A stretch of 64,000 nucleotides of DNA, taken from positions 1-64,000 of the forward strand of contig JASANE010024821.1 in the NCBI GenBank assembly GCA_030248225.1, read 5' to 3'. The translations under genes were made by a program, and so were the position numbers. Source of the stretch: Trileptium ribeirensis (taxonomy: Eukaryota; Nematoda; Enoplea; Enoplida; Thoracostomopsidae). Of the stretch, positions 24,301 through 39,300 are shown piece by piece. Positions within the stretch are counted from its first letter, which is position 1, and each line of letters opens with the position of its first letter. The notes beneath the pieces were generated by a model, which did not search any database, was not told the DNA's origin, and worked only from the letters and a program-made list of their open reading frames with translations.

Positions 24301-27300
24301 CCAACGAAAGGTAGGAAGGCATGTTCATTCTCAGGGGAAATTTTGTAATCGGGCGAAGGAATAAATTTTGCTTGAAAATATTCAATATTTCCATATTTTC
24401 ATGTAGTTTACTGATGCGCATGTATTATCAAACTACAGTACGACGTTTTAGCATTAGAAATAGTGGTAATTAGTGTTTAAAATATTTTGCATACAAAAAT
24501 GTACATTTTGAGACATAAAATTTTTTGGATTTAGTTGAAAATGGGGGTTTCGGCTGACTGGGGGTCGCATATGGATAAAAATCATGAACATGGGGATTTA
24601 GCAAGTGGGGGGAGGGGATCCCCAATTCCCCCACTGTGGATAGGCCAGCCAGGTGATTCTACAATTGCACATTGGCGCAGAGATAAATTACGCACCCTAC
24701 AAAAAATGTCTGAAATACATAGCCCTGAATATTGAAATTAAGGAGGTAGCACTTCAGTCTAGCATCAATGTTCACAAACATCAACGAAGATAATCTTTAC
24801 TTCGCAACTTATTGAACGTGAACCTCCAACTATTAATTATAACATGCCGAATATGTAATTTTAAATCATATGAGCCGAGACAAGAAACCAAAACTCTCCA
24901 GGCCGTCGGTGTCCCGTCTGAGTTTATCATTTCCTGAACTAGAAAACCGAAAGCCATAGTTTTCTTGTACGAGAATATCGTTCCTTGGAATAACCTGCAA
25001 ACGCTGGTTAGCGGGCATACATCAGTTATTGACCCACGGTATATCGTTTCCTGGAACAACCTGCCAACATTGGTTAAAGGGCATATATACATCAATTATT
25101 CCCGCAAGAAAATATAGTTTCCTGAAACAACCCGCCAACATTGGTTAAGTGGCATACATCAGTTATTCCCGTACGGTTATATAGTTTCCTAGAACGACCT
25201 GGCAGCACTGGTTCACGGACTTACATTAGTTAGCAACAGGAACGTAAAGACATTCAAATCAAATATTTCGGGGTGAATTTCAATAACTTATTAGTATACG
25301 CTACTAACTCGTAGTCATGCATGCCCTGAATCTGCGTAGGTTGATATTTATTAGTTAATAACGTTTTACGTATAGTAATAAACACCAGATTCATAATCAG
25401 CACGGCGAGTGTAGTATATGCACCAAAATAATAGCTTTACACTAATTATTCATTGAAAAATAAGTAATTTTTGTTTGAAAATGTCTAACACGCCTAACTA
25501 ATGGGTTAATTAGTAATAATTAGCTAAAGCAAATCCATATTTATCCTGATCTTGACGTGGCGGCTCACCTAAAAATTCATCTGTTTCCGAGATACCCAAG
25601 ACTTGTCGCTGCTCTGTAGAAATTGGTTATCCAGGGGTGAAAGCTGCAAACAATCTTGGGTTACAATCGTCAGCAAGATTAATGCCTTCTTGTTTATAGA
25701 ACGGTTGTGGGAATGTTCTACGAGTCAACGTCCCCAATGATGCTAAAATTAGTTTTGCAAGCCGTATTGAAATAGCGGCACTGCAGACAGGATTATTGAA
25801 TTTATGATTGTGGTGTTTTCCGTATCACTTTATTGCTTATACAGATCGGACATGCATGAATTTACAGGTTACTTTGAGCTTTTTCGATACGTAGAATACG
25901 ATGGCCATTTCTGGAATTCAATAAGCTTGCATAGCATGTTTTCAAGGGTTTCTAAGAGGTTAAAGGTCGACCGTCGGTGAACTCACTCGATACTTATGTG
26001 GTTAAGTGTTGTTTTCTGCCGCTTCATAAATGCTATCAACAGGTATAAACGCAGAATACGATGGTGGTGTTACATGTGTGACAGCGCCGTCGTTACGCTA
26101 ATACACTACGCACTTCCAAAGCCAATGACCATACAAACTACGGCTATCGTAACCTCAAGGGCGGACCTAATGGATTCATTTTTCTCGGTCGGCTCTAAGA
26201 AGGAGCAATGGAGCGCTTCACAGGATGTGTTCTGATCCTACCGGGGGAGGGGTTTGCGTACGTAGTCTACGTGGTACTAACTTTCAGGTCTCCAGGGATT
26301 GTGGCTTCGTCAACAGGTCACAGCCAAAGAACCATACCTCTATTCCATAGTCTGGTTTCATCTGGAAGTGTCCACCGAATATTAGTCTCTTAATTATGGC
26401 CAGCAGCCCCCACTAGAGTTCGACAATCGATGGACATTTTACATCGGATCATTGTTGCTCGTTCAAAATTCGATATTTGGTTAGCTACTTATTTAGTCAA
26501 AGCATAAGGCAATAATGTTATGCAATGCATAACACGAGTAAACATTTAGAAAGACAAACGGTACTAAGGTAACGACACTAGTAAATTTGATATTGCATTT
26601 GCGGCGACGACGTATCGGAGATTGGTGACTCCCACACTGCCGGGCTACGTTGAGGAAACTTAAAACTGAGAGATAAAGGAAACAGAAATGTGCCATAATT
26701 GCTATAATAAAACTGAATCTAAAGTTTACCTATGAAAATGCTTATACTCTTAGGCTATACTTGTATAATCTGTTTTAAATACCTAAGCGGCTTTGCCTCC
26801 GCTCGAGATTAAATTTATTATAATTTTTCGAGTTTGTCCGGCTCAACAACGCAAATGAAAGACCTAACAGGTCTGCATAGCGCAAAATAAAAATCATCAA
26901 AATTCCTGAACGGAATTTTGAGTTATGGGTGATTTAAATTTTAGGTGGGGCGACCCATTTTTGGGTCACCGGGCAAAGAAACATTGTTGAATTCCTTCAA
27001 CCTTAAGGCCTTATTTAAAGGCCAAACGTGCATGTCTATTTCAGTATATTTAAACTAAATCACTGGAGGAAATTTTGAATTATTCTAAATTTAAACTCAA
27101 AGTGGGGGCTTCCCACTTTCGAGTCAGCGGGTTCAGGGACCCGGTTGAAGATTGTTCAAATTTAAGGTTGAATCTGAAATATCATGTGTGCATATTTATA
27201 GCTCAACAAAATCTTAGCAAAATTTCGATACACGTTCGCCTACCGACGGTTCCTATTCACAAATGTTCAGGGTACATCTCCGTGAATGTATGAATATGGT

Positions 27301-30300
27301 AAAATGTAGATATATATAATAATAATACATTTATATAGCGCCTTATTCGCAGAACGCGTTGCCAGAGAAACAAAGACATGCCGGAGTATACGTTCGTCAG
27401 CATGTCTGGAAGCATTGCATAAATGGAGCATGTCGTGAATATATGCAGGAGCATTGCGTACGATTATAATTACTTTAAAACGAATGCATTGATGCACGGG
27501 TAGCCAGCGTAGGTCTCATAAAATCGGGGATATATGGTCAGAACGTTTTGTGCATATGACTACCCTGGCAGCAGTGTGAAGCACTCAATGAAGTGGTTGT
27601 AGTTGGTGTGATGACAGGCTGCAGAAAACTGCACTGCAGTAGACAAGCCTAGACATAACAAATGTTCGAATAATACTCTTTGCTGTCTCGGTATGCAGGC
27701 GCCGGCGCAACCTGTTGACTTCGCGTACTGCCGAGAAAAGCTACCCGATAGCTCGCAAATGTGTTTGTCAAAGCATGGAGTGCTGTCAAGGGCTACACCA
27801 AGCGACTTAATAAAAGCTAATGGTTGAATCATGGTATCGTTTATTGTGATGGCAGGGCCATTGAAATGACGACGACTAAAATAGAAAATCAGTTTTGGAC
27901 TCATTGAGCTTGAGCTAATTTGATTGAAACCATTTGCTTAATTGGAGTAGCAGGTCCTGCTTCGAATTTATTGTGATGCTAAGATCAGAAATATTGAAAT
28001 GTTTACAGGTCTGCATGTCGTCAGCATAACTATGAACTTTGAAACTAGCTTCCATTATTAGCTCGATGGCGGCGCGATGATTACATTAAAAAGTATCGGT
28101 CTGATCAAGCTTCTTTGCGGGGCACCACTGGTTACTATAGTCGTTTTTGATAGCCATCTTCCGATTTGAAAGCATTGGCTTCGATTTAACAGATACGACT
28201 AAGACCATTGAACTTCAAAAGTCATTGAATTCAAACTTCATTGAATTCCGGTTACTCCCTGCATTGAATGTATTGAGAGCACACCCCAACACTGACCAGT
28301 CCTGGACAATCGCGCCTGGTCGATAGTGTCTAACGCCGATGATAGATTTTTACTAACCAGCACGGTAATTTGCTTGTTTGCAAAAGCCATATGGATGTCA
28401 CTGCAGATCTTGGTGAGTGCAGTTTTGGTAGAATGCGGTCTGCGGTAGGCCGCATGATACTTCGATAACAGATTGTTATTTTCAAGTAAAAAAAAGTTCG
28501 GGTCGACTTTTCCCGCCCGAAACGACAGCAGTGTCAGCCCGACCCGACTTGGTTTCTTTTTTAAATCACATATAATATATATTCCACAAAATCTATGACA
28601 AGCATGGTTCATTGGAACTGTTCATTTACATAGGTTGCACGCAACTACTACACGAGAAAAGATTTTATAGGATATAAGTTCGGTCCCAATTTAAGGGCAC
28701 AAATAAATACATACATGGGTACATTTTATTTTAATGTGCTTCAGCTGGTAATATCTTCCAACTATGTGTAATCGGGTGCGCTGATAATTCCAAACTTTAC
28801 CAAAAGCACTGCGCTTCTGAGTTTTGAGTATCATGTTTTTTGTCAGGCGGCTCAACCTGATTTGACCCAATCCGTTCCGCGGGCTCGCACCTCAACCCGT
28901 CCCGACCCGACCCGCACTGCGTCCGACCAGGCGTCTATCTTTAGTTTCCAGACGTTCGTTGAGTTATTGCACAACTACTCGTTCAATCAGTTTAAATATG
29001 AATAAGTTAGAAACTGGACGGTAATTGTTCTTGTAGCAACGTTAAAATTATGCTTTTTAAGATGTGAAAGAATAACTGCTATATTCTCACGTTCAGGCAT
29101 AACTCGCGAATGGATGGATTCGTTTATTATCTGCATTATTGTATATGAGATTGTCAATAAATAGATAAGATAGTGGCGGACGATATAAAAAGTATTGTAA
29201 CAAGACGTCCTCAGGATTAATGTTTCCGCAGTAATCTATATATATATATTATATATAATGTTTGTATCGTAAATAAAACCTCATAATCATGCTCAATATC
29301 GAAAAGACTGGCAAAAGATGATATATTTTTGATTTGATGTAAGTATATTTCGAGAAAAGTTTTATTTAACCTCGGTCGGCTCAAGTTCAATGTTAAACTC
29401 CTAATTAGACTCTACAATCATAAAATTATCCTTCGCCAATGTCTTGATTATTTGTGCCTTAACTCATGACCGGGGGAATTCAGAACAACTTCGGCAGACG
29501 AACAAATCATTTCTCGGCTACTCAGGATCATGGATCTGCGGGACAAGCTAGGGCGGGTAAAGTCACCATGTAGAAGAAAGCACGGGAGTATCGCAACGCT
29601 ATACGTCGATCCTGATCTGTGAACCATACACCGCTCGTGCATCCATGTGCAACACCAAAAATCCAAAAGCTGCGATGCTTAAAACTGAATTAGTTGAACA
29701 CAGCTTCTAGTTATCGGAGTATCGGAGCTGGTCTGTAAAACGACCGAAGTTAGACTGAGCTGCTGAGTCTTGTCGGGACGTCTAACCCCAACTGTCTTTC
29801 CAGTCTCCGACCAATCGGAAACAATTTAATTGCGACCGGACTTCCGGTCTTTTCGTAAATTAACCAATAATATTTCAATTTGGGATTAACATAAATTATC
29901 AATATTACACATGGTATTTTAGTTAATTATTAATCCGAGTCCAGACACACATATAAATAAACCATTACTTACATATTAAATTATAATCTTTATTATTTAA
30001 TATAAATAATTCCTATAAATATATAATTACTAATAAATTTATAATTAAGTTAATATCTACTAAATAAATATATATAAAACTTTGATATTAAATTTATAAT
30101 TACATAAGCCAGACAGATATATTAATATCATTCCTAAATATACATAATTTACAATACTTAATTGTTTATTTAATAAATATATTATAACTATATGTTTATT
30201 TAATAAATATATTATAACTATACCTTTATTATTAAACATATTAGTTAACTAACTTTATTTACTTAATAGATTAATAAAATTTTAGTATTAAATATAAATG

Positions 30301-33300
30301 TATTTACTATAATCATAGACAGATATAAAATATATATACACGAGTGGGCAGACGTCTGTGTAAACAAAACGGCGGAAAACAAACAAACATGGGAGTGGGA
30401 CACAAAAAGTCTCTCCTCACTCGTACACCTCCTGAGCACGGTATGGGCCCGAGATTCGGACTCGGCTCCTCCAGCCGCGTTTTTTATACCCAATACCCTA
30501 ATATTCAGCCAAAAAATTGAAGCAGCGCTCTCGGCTGAGCCCATCTAGGTTTACGATAAGAAATTGAAAGGATTCATGGGCTCCAAGCGGCCTGAGATTA
30601 CCTTTTTACAAGTAGAATAATAATTTTCTGGTCGGAATTAATAAAGGAAACACAACGATGGTTGGCATGCCCATCGGAAATATTTTAACAATTTCCATGG
30701 GGTTACTGTACCCAAGGTGGGCACAACGGGCTTGTACCGGGCTAAATCAAACCCTAAAGTCCGGGGAACCCAAATGTAATATTTATATACATAACTATAA
30801 ATTAGTTATTAAAATAACTAATTAACTTCAATTCAATATCCATTTTTCGAGGGTACTCCCAGTTATACATCAATAAGTTCGTAGATTCTGATCGGATTTG
30901 CAAGGAACCAGTTTGATTGACAAAGATCGAATGATTTTGTACCCAAGAAGTACCGTACTCATCACAAAATGTCAACCGTTACAGAGTTATAGGCCGGAAC
31001 CGTAAAAAATTAACATTTTAAAATTTCTATTATCAGGTAACATTTGCCAGTGAAATTGAACACTGGTAGCTGATATTTTAGTTTTTATTAACTTTTTATA
31101 GTGTCTATGAAAAATGGAACACTGTCGAACTTGATACTAAAGTAACGTTACTAATAAATTTCTGAATTCTGCCTCAATTGCTGTTCGCCGTTCAGCGAAC
31201 AGCGACTTTTCATGGGCGAGGGCGGTTGGGACGGGTTTTCCTTAAAATACAGAAATTTCTTAGTTTCGCTTCCTAACTTTTCTCAATTCTATCGCGCGCG
31301 GTTAAGCAATATTAAAAAACTGAATACGTTCGGGAATCGCACAAGCTATAAGCATTTCGAGGGTCGGGAATGGTAAGATATCCCATAATACCTCACCAAA
31401 CCCGGATGGCTATATATATAAGCACACAAAATGGTACCAATGATACCAACTAATACAATTATAATAACTGTGCAATGAATACAAATGGTGGGTCAAGACC
31501 GGTAAGGTAATAGGGAATACCTCACTAGACCCGTTCGACTAGCAACAACTAAGTAATATATATACATAGAAATCGCAATTGTCATGCGAGTTTCGTATTG
31601 GCCTACATAAGTATCAATATTCATCGCAGAATTACCAACAATTGACATCTAATTGTACAAATAGTATAAGGCAACAAAGGTAATATCAAATGGTTATATG
31701 GTATATAATTATGGACATTTTGAATTAATGATTCCATTATTATAACAATGGCTAGCACAGACATAATGAACACTCATTCAAGAATGACAATAAAAGAACA
31801 TTATAACAATAAATCGCACATTTAGATAAATGCCTTTATAACGACAACAGATGGTACAATAGAGTATACAGTAATGTCAACAGGGCATAATGGTGATAAA
31901 TGGTACAATAGGATATACGATAACGTTAACTAGCAATGAATAGTAAGGGTAAAATGGAGTATATATACCATAATAACAATGAATGACAAGGGTACAATGG
32001 TATATACACTGATAATAACGACGAATGGTACATCACGCAATACATACAGTTATAACCAGATAATACCAAATCAAATAATCTATGCAATTATTCCAACAGA
32101 TATCAAATACCGTCACAAGCAGTGCCATGCTCATAGCTATAATAATTATTGCTGGATGATGTACACACATGTTTATACGGGGAAGGAGGCCTCAGATTTC
32201 GTTGAACACCGTTGATTATAGCATTAATTTCTGTAGCGGGCCTGGGTTAGAAATCCATTAATGTTGCCCATCGTTCTGTGGAGGGGATTAATCTGTTTCG
32301 CAACAATTCACAATGGATTTGTTACACGTGACTCCTATCAGACCAGCATAGAATTGTAGTCCCTTACTTAGTTCACTTTATTCTACTAAAAATTTAAAAA
32401 TATATTTAAACTTTTCAAAAAGACATTAACTTACCATTATATACCAAGGCAAAGAATGCTTTCTTTACCTAAAAGGCACTACATAAGATTGATATTCGAG
32501 TTGAAACCGCACACAAATATTAAATATCAAAATAATGCGGAGTTGTAATAAATACACAACTTCAATGCAACAACGGAAAATACCTTTACCTTTCCAGTTT
32601 AAGATCTTTAACCGTCATTAAGAACGATTTTTCTGACACAATGAGATATCATCACAGAGAACAATCATCATAGAAAACGCGTGAGTACGTACTTTTACCA
32701 ACACTTACCATATCTAGTTTAAGGCAAAGCTACATCGAAGAGAATTATTCGACGAAGTGCCTATAATCTCATATTTATTCAACCATTATCAATTTATTTA
32801 CAGATGATAACTGAGAAATTATTACATTTTGGGTTCCAAGACAGTGGATATTAATAATCCACCGAGTTAAGACGTACGCGTTTTATAATATTATACCTAA
32901 CCATGAGAGAATAACCGGAACCGTCTATTTAAACCGGATCCGGAACCTGGTCTTCGAAACTTATATATAGTAATACAGATGAACGAAATGAAGGCAGTGT
33001 GGATTTGAAATTATGTATTGCGATGACATTATTGCATCTCTGTGACTTTGAAGAAATTGAGGAAGCTAACACATTTATATATCGATCACGATAACTGTTT
33101 TTTGGGACTCCCAGCGGAGAAATGCCTTCCGCTGTACAGGTTTGCGTAAACTATGCCAAACCGAATGTTCTTGTAAGGCATGAAGCGCAGACCAGACTAA
33201 TTTCGGTCTGTCTCCAATCGCATCCCTTTACTAGGCCTACGCTCGTTACATGTTATTCTACGAAATTTGAAATTATTGCTTTATATGGTTCTAAAAGAAA

Positions 33301-36300
33301 ATAAAATGATATACTATAATTTTCTGATCGTTGTCCAGTGCCAGAGACATTGTTAGGCTAGTATTGGGCAACCAGTGCCCCTCAGTTAGATGCTGAATTT
33401 CACAGAATGCTATAAATGAGTCAAACCCTGATACTGATCGCACAGTTTCGATACATACAGTTCCATTTCAAAAACGCAGTTTCTGGCTGCTTTGCAGATA
33501 TGTTATTTTACTCCCATGTAGACTGATTACAAAGTTTCCAAGCGCACTGGCTTGTGATTCACGAAATTTATATTAGTCAAGCATTTAGTTAAGCACTTCA
33601 ATAATGCATGCTCTATTATGTATATCAAGTTGGACCGGTTCAGTTCTAAAATATACCGCAGATTTCTCAATGGACAAGCTGCTATAAGCATCGACGTAGT
33701 TTCGTTTTGTTAACAAACTCCTGCCATTTGAAGATGAAACATTCTTACTGAAATTGTGTCCTACTTACGTTTTACAGGACAATTTGCTGAGGTAGTCTTT
33801 TCCTTTGATTGATTGAGTTGCAACTTAATCATTGTGTATATATAACGTATGATTGGACCACAGATGAAGCAAACAATGTGGACAATTTTAAACGGGAATT
33901 CCGATTCCGGTATGGTTTTTGCCCTTTTGCCGGAACCGCAACCGGAACACAATTTTCTCCGGAACCGAAACCTGTACACTGGTATGTTAACGGCCTGCCG
34001 ATACCCCTTCGACCGCGTTCGTTTTCGGCCAGGATTGCAAAGAATCGATTTTTTCTGTATACTACAAACTTTACACTTTTAGCTATGTTACAATTACTAG
34101 TTGCAACTGTCCCTGCGAATATTTTCCAGTTTCATACAGTGTTTTATCGCCTAGCATTAAGAATAGCTGTATTTAGTTTTAAGAAAAAAATTAGTATTCA
34201 CATTCAGAATGTACGAACACAGAGGAATAAGTTCCTTAATTAGTTCTATTAACAATAATTGTTTGCTTTCACTTACATAACTTCTATAGTTGGGCGAATA
34301 CAGCAGATTATATTTTGAAAAGCAGTGGTGCCCTACCCCACCCAACGTGAACGGGCCAGTAATAACCCAAATAGAAATACCAAGAAAATTATGGTTGATA
34401 AAGCATATGTGACAATATTAGCAACACTTAAATTCACTTTTAGTAAAAATGGCAGTTATTACTATGTGATCGTTTAAGCGAGCAAGCATTTATTTGATGG
34501 CGCACTGATAAATATTACCGTGAGCGCCCATCTATTCATCCGGACAGTTTTTGTCTAAATAACTCGGGAACGAATGAAGTTATTACCATGCTGTCTTTTG
34601 TATTTGATAGCCCGTGATGGGTTTCATTTATACAACGAGTGGGGTTATGGTAGGCAGCATTTAAAGAGAATAAAACTCCATTTTTGTGACTGAGATAAAA
34701 TACATTTTTAGTTGCATATCAAAACACGGGCTTTATATTAGAAAATGTGCGCACTATTTTTATGTTCGCATTGAGGAGATATGCAGCTTTGTCTCCAGAC
34801 ACTTGTCACTTATAGATAACAAGACAGGGAGAAGAAATAGTGCTTTAAAAGAATCCATTTTATACCCTTTATATACTTCGTTTCTGACAGAAGCGGACGA
34901 AGCGTTTTTGTTTTCGTTAGAGCAGTAAAATCGGCACTGTCTGTCCATTGTCTGTTTGAAGGGCCTAATCACCTCACTTTTTGTAATTTACTAAGTTTAC
35001 TAATTAAGATAATCACTCAGAATCATAATATGCTACCATAAAGCATACATGTTCATAGGGACTACATCACGTGAGGTCGGACTCCCCTACAAACCTGGGC
35101 GCGAAGGACTGACCTAGGGCAATGAAAAAATGTAGCGATAAATATTAACATAGGAGCAAATAGACAAAAATTAAGGAACATTTTAACAAATAACTGGGTG
35201 AAATTATCAATAATGTAGAAAATTGAGAAAAATTGGGGAATTATATTTTAAAATTTAACCCCATGCCGGCCAGCTAAGCCCAAGCCCCACGGACACCGGA
35301 CCATGACCATTTATGCTAAAAAGTCACGCAATCGTTCTCAAAGCGGTGAAGTGATTAATTTGATTGTATACGTTAACGTCTGGGGTTTTTCAGAAAATTT
35401 TGAACTGTTTATAAAAAATTGTCCTTTCGACCAATAAAAACCCAAAACGGGCACTGTGTCGAACGGCCTGTTCCTGACACTGCAACTTTCGTGCATCTTG
35501 CGCCTAGCGGTTCCATTTAAAAATCTATCATATCCAACTCTGCCACTCGCGAAACCACAACAACAACAGATGATACACAGCTTCACATTTACTCAACTGC
35601 TCCGTAAAAAAAGCCCAATATCGCCTTCATAGCCGTAGCAGTTATTTAGGGTCTCAGGACATTCAAAATCCAGTTTGTTACAGCACTGCAGCGTAAATGA
35701 CAAAGCTTCCTACCATTTGCTGCTTGCAAAATAAGCCCAATTTCACTGATACAGCTGAAGCGGTTGTGGAGCAGTGATTGTTTTCACTAAGTTGTGTTTC
35801 AAAGGCCTATTTAAAAACCAATTTTGACCCAAATTCTGTATCCCAAAAGATTCGTTTAGCAACGCATAAGCAGCATTATAATCTTATAAAGCTTTGTTCG
35901 TTCTACAAAATCAGTCAAATATCTGATCTGAAGTGTTGTATCGGATTCTTTCCTTCATTAACCGAGCCTCGGCGGTTCGGTTTTCTCAATGATGAATTGC
36001 GTTTTGCGTCTAATGAAAAGGCATAAATAGAGACTAAGCTTTCAAATAAGCTATCGGGCTAGTCCACCTGCTCACCCAGCATCCTAAAACATCCGTTTAG
36101 CACAGCATTATAGTTATATAGGATATTATAATCTTATATATATAGCTTTGTACGCTCTATGAAATGAGCTTAATTTGGTTCAGATATATATTTGCTACAA
36201 AAATGTTTTGTCGGGCCCTTTCCGGCATGACCTGGCTAGTCCAGACTTCGGAAATTATAGCCGGGGCCCCCGGCTCACCTGCCAGGGGGGTGCCGGATTT

Positions 36301-39300
36301 TGCCGGGGGCAATTTTTTTGCCGGATTTTGTCGCGTTTAGACGTAAATTTTTCTCAGCAGGAGACTTTGAGCCGGGGGTACCCGAATTTTTGCCGGGGGT
36401 GGAGCAGCGGGGTACCTCAGTTTTGCCGGGGGGTAGCCGAAAATACCGGCCCCCACCCCCCCACCCCACTTTGGACTAGCCACATGACCTGACTCATTCG
36501 GCTCGTTTTTCGAGAAGAAGATAATGAATCGGTCTTTCGTGTAATGAAAAAGAGAAAAATAGAGACCTTTTTCGAATGAGCTATAGCACGAGTCCATCTG
36601 CACAGCCGAATTTGAGCTATGTCGCCATCTTGAACAAACCTTGAAATAGAAACCGTCGTAATTTATCACCACGGTTGGTGAGAATTCCTCGCTACGCCGT
36701 TTCACTCTTTACACTCAAAATCCAAAACCCTAATTCTAGGAATACCATGGTATCATATTATTATTCCTAACACAAAGAGTCTATGATGATTGCTTGAGAA
36801 AAGTATGACACTCTTCGAGATCACTATACAAACGCGGCAGGACGCGATCCGTTTAGACCTTACTTCCCTGTTCCCGGAGGTCACCTCCACGTTTTGGGTG
36901 GTTATAGTGGTATATATATGGAGTCATGGTATCATAGATAAAAATTTATTACTCTCCCAGCGCCCTCCTAGTTTTTTTGGGGGGAGGCAGTGTCGTTATA
37001 GTAACTCAAAAACCAGGGTCAAGGGAGCCGCAACAAATTTTTATTCAAAATACTATAACCCCCACCCCGAACTAAGGTTAAGGTACGTAATACCGGAGCG
37101 TTTATATATAATGATTTCAAAGACTGTCCATATTTTTCTCAAGATATCATCATGAACTCCTACTCTCACCAATTAAAAATTAGTTAAAAGAAACACGTGC
37201 AGTCACGGTGATTAGTGAATAATGTAGATAAAATCGCATTCATGATGATTTCCGCGCATCCGAAGCACGAGTCCAGATATTAAAAAAATTTATTTACACA
37301 GAATGTTGACCAATAAACATGTATGCATAAAATGTCAAATGACTTACAAGCAGTTCTGTATCGAAGGCCACAAGTTTGGAGCTGGTTGGTATAAGATCGT
37401 AGCATTTGTGGACACGCATAAATTCAGCATAAACCAAATTTTCGTTTTCTAAGCAAGGAATATGATACAGCAAAAATTAAGTGCAAACTAGTAACTATAT
37501 CGAGATTGCAGAGCGTACTGAAGCATACAAAACTAACACCGGAAATAAGTTTCCCATGCCTGAAAACCCCCAAAATGAAACTTTTGAGCCGCCCAGGACG
37601 TCAGAACAAATTTTCGATTTTGGGTCGAGGAACCACGAGTGCCGCCATACACCCGTAACTCAAACCCCATAACTCCAGAACCGGAGCCTTAATCGAAAAA
37701 CAAAAAAAATGCATTGGGCTTTTATCGTTTTACTATGAAATAAAACCAACCAGAAGAATAAATTCGAAAATTACGATAAAAATAACCAGCCCTCCTGAAG
37801 CAGGGGGGAATCAGGGAACGGTTCCACCATCTTTTGCGGCATAGCTCTCATAATCTCTAAACCCCCAATCATCTTTTACTCCAAAAGTGGTCTCTTCGAG
37901 ACGAGGGTCGCCCTTTTCAGGGATAGCCTCCTGATGATGCTAAATTATTGTTCTTTTCTTTTGGGGTTTTGGGGTATATTGGCTTTTTTGTAAATTTTTC
38001 CCAAAAGCATAGCTTAATATAGTTTACCCCATTACACCCATGGATCAGTTTTTTCCACTCTTTCCAATGGAAATTGTTTCAGGGCTCTATCTTATTAAGT
38101 GGGTTCAGGAGGGGCCCTAAATTCAGAGGTCGAAATTTTAAAAAATATAGATTTTGATTTTTTCACAGTTTTGACCATAACATTTGAATGGATAGACCGA
38201 TTTGGATATATTATAAAAACGCAATGGCCTATCTAACAGTGTATCGGATATCACAATAGGTCAGACATTGGGAATGCAACAGAAAAATGGATATTTTCAA
38301 ATTTGGTTAGATGTTTTATGCCTTGGAACGTAATGTTTAGTGGAAGAACATCTTAGGCTTAAGCTTAGCCTTATGCTTAATCTCAAGCCTTAGATTTAGT
38401 ATTTTTTCAGATATTTGCAATATGGCTACCGCGGTATGCCAAAAAATAGTAAATATAATATTATTGCACCAGATAATGTTATGGGACAACATTAAATTGG
38501 AGAGTTAAATGTAAAATTTGTTGACGTTTGCCGAATATCGGCAAATTATGATAATACTATTGAATACTGGAACGCGGTACACAAAGGTGTCTACTTTTCC
38601 GGGTTCCGGCGAGAACTATCGGTGTAATCATTGGTTTTTCAGTTTTTTAAATAATTAATCACTGTGTTTAATTGAATGAAAATGGATGCAGACTTGTCTC
38701 GACGAGCTGCGTTGAATGTTGTATTACAAGTCGAAATTCAGAAGGAAATATTTTTTGATTATTTAATGTATCTTGATAACTTCGTGCCGAGACAAAAAAT
38801 CGAAAAAAATTTGTTTCTGAAAATAGTCTTAATGAGTACCATTGAACTCAGCACGTCGAGCTGAGTCCAAATAAGCCAAAAATTTTACTGTAGAACGATG
38901 TAGGAAATTTTCCTGATTTTCCCCTGCTTCAAGAGTGCCAAATAATCTTGCTTCCGTGAAGGGTATTAAAATGGCGTAAAAACCCTAATTTTGAACCCTG
39001 ACCCCCAACCATGGGGGGCCATAAACTTGTATTAATGGAAACATGGGTCGCAGAGGAAAACCAACATCGGCAATGGGTTTTCCATGCCTGCAAACCCCCA
39101 AGTGATGCTTTTCAGCCGCCCAGGACGTCAGAACAAATTTTCGAATTTCGGGTCAAGGAACCACGAGGGTGCTATACCTCTAACCCTATAACTCCAGAAC
39201 CGGAGCCTTAATCGAAAAACAAAAAACATGCATCTGCATTTATCATTTTACTATAAAATAAAACCAACCAGAGAAAAAATTCTAAAGTTAAGATAAAACA

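Noticed and set aside
30263..30544. 93-codon minus frame in a mixed-composition stretch, considered as an LTR
   Set aside because: No second copy, no TG...CA boundaries with duplication and no gag/pol nearby.
29727..32352. Possible large element with ends GCTGGTCTG
   Set aside because: Only about 9 bp are inverted and no target duplication flanks them, so it may be chance.
33809..34243. 144-codon plus-strand frame
   Set aside because: It begins in a hAT-like nonautonomous element and the frame is not kept in the sister copies.
36790..37155. 121-codon plus-strand frame
   Set aside because: Opposite to the gene, no motif, in repeat-rich intron DNA.
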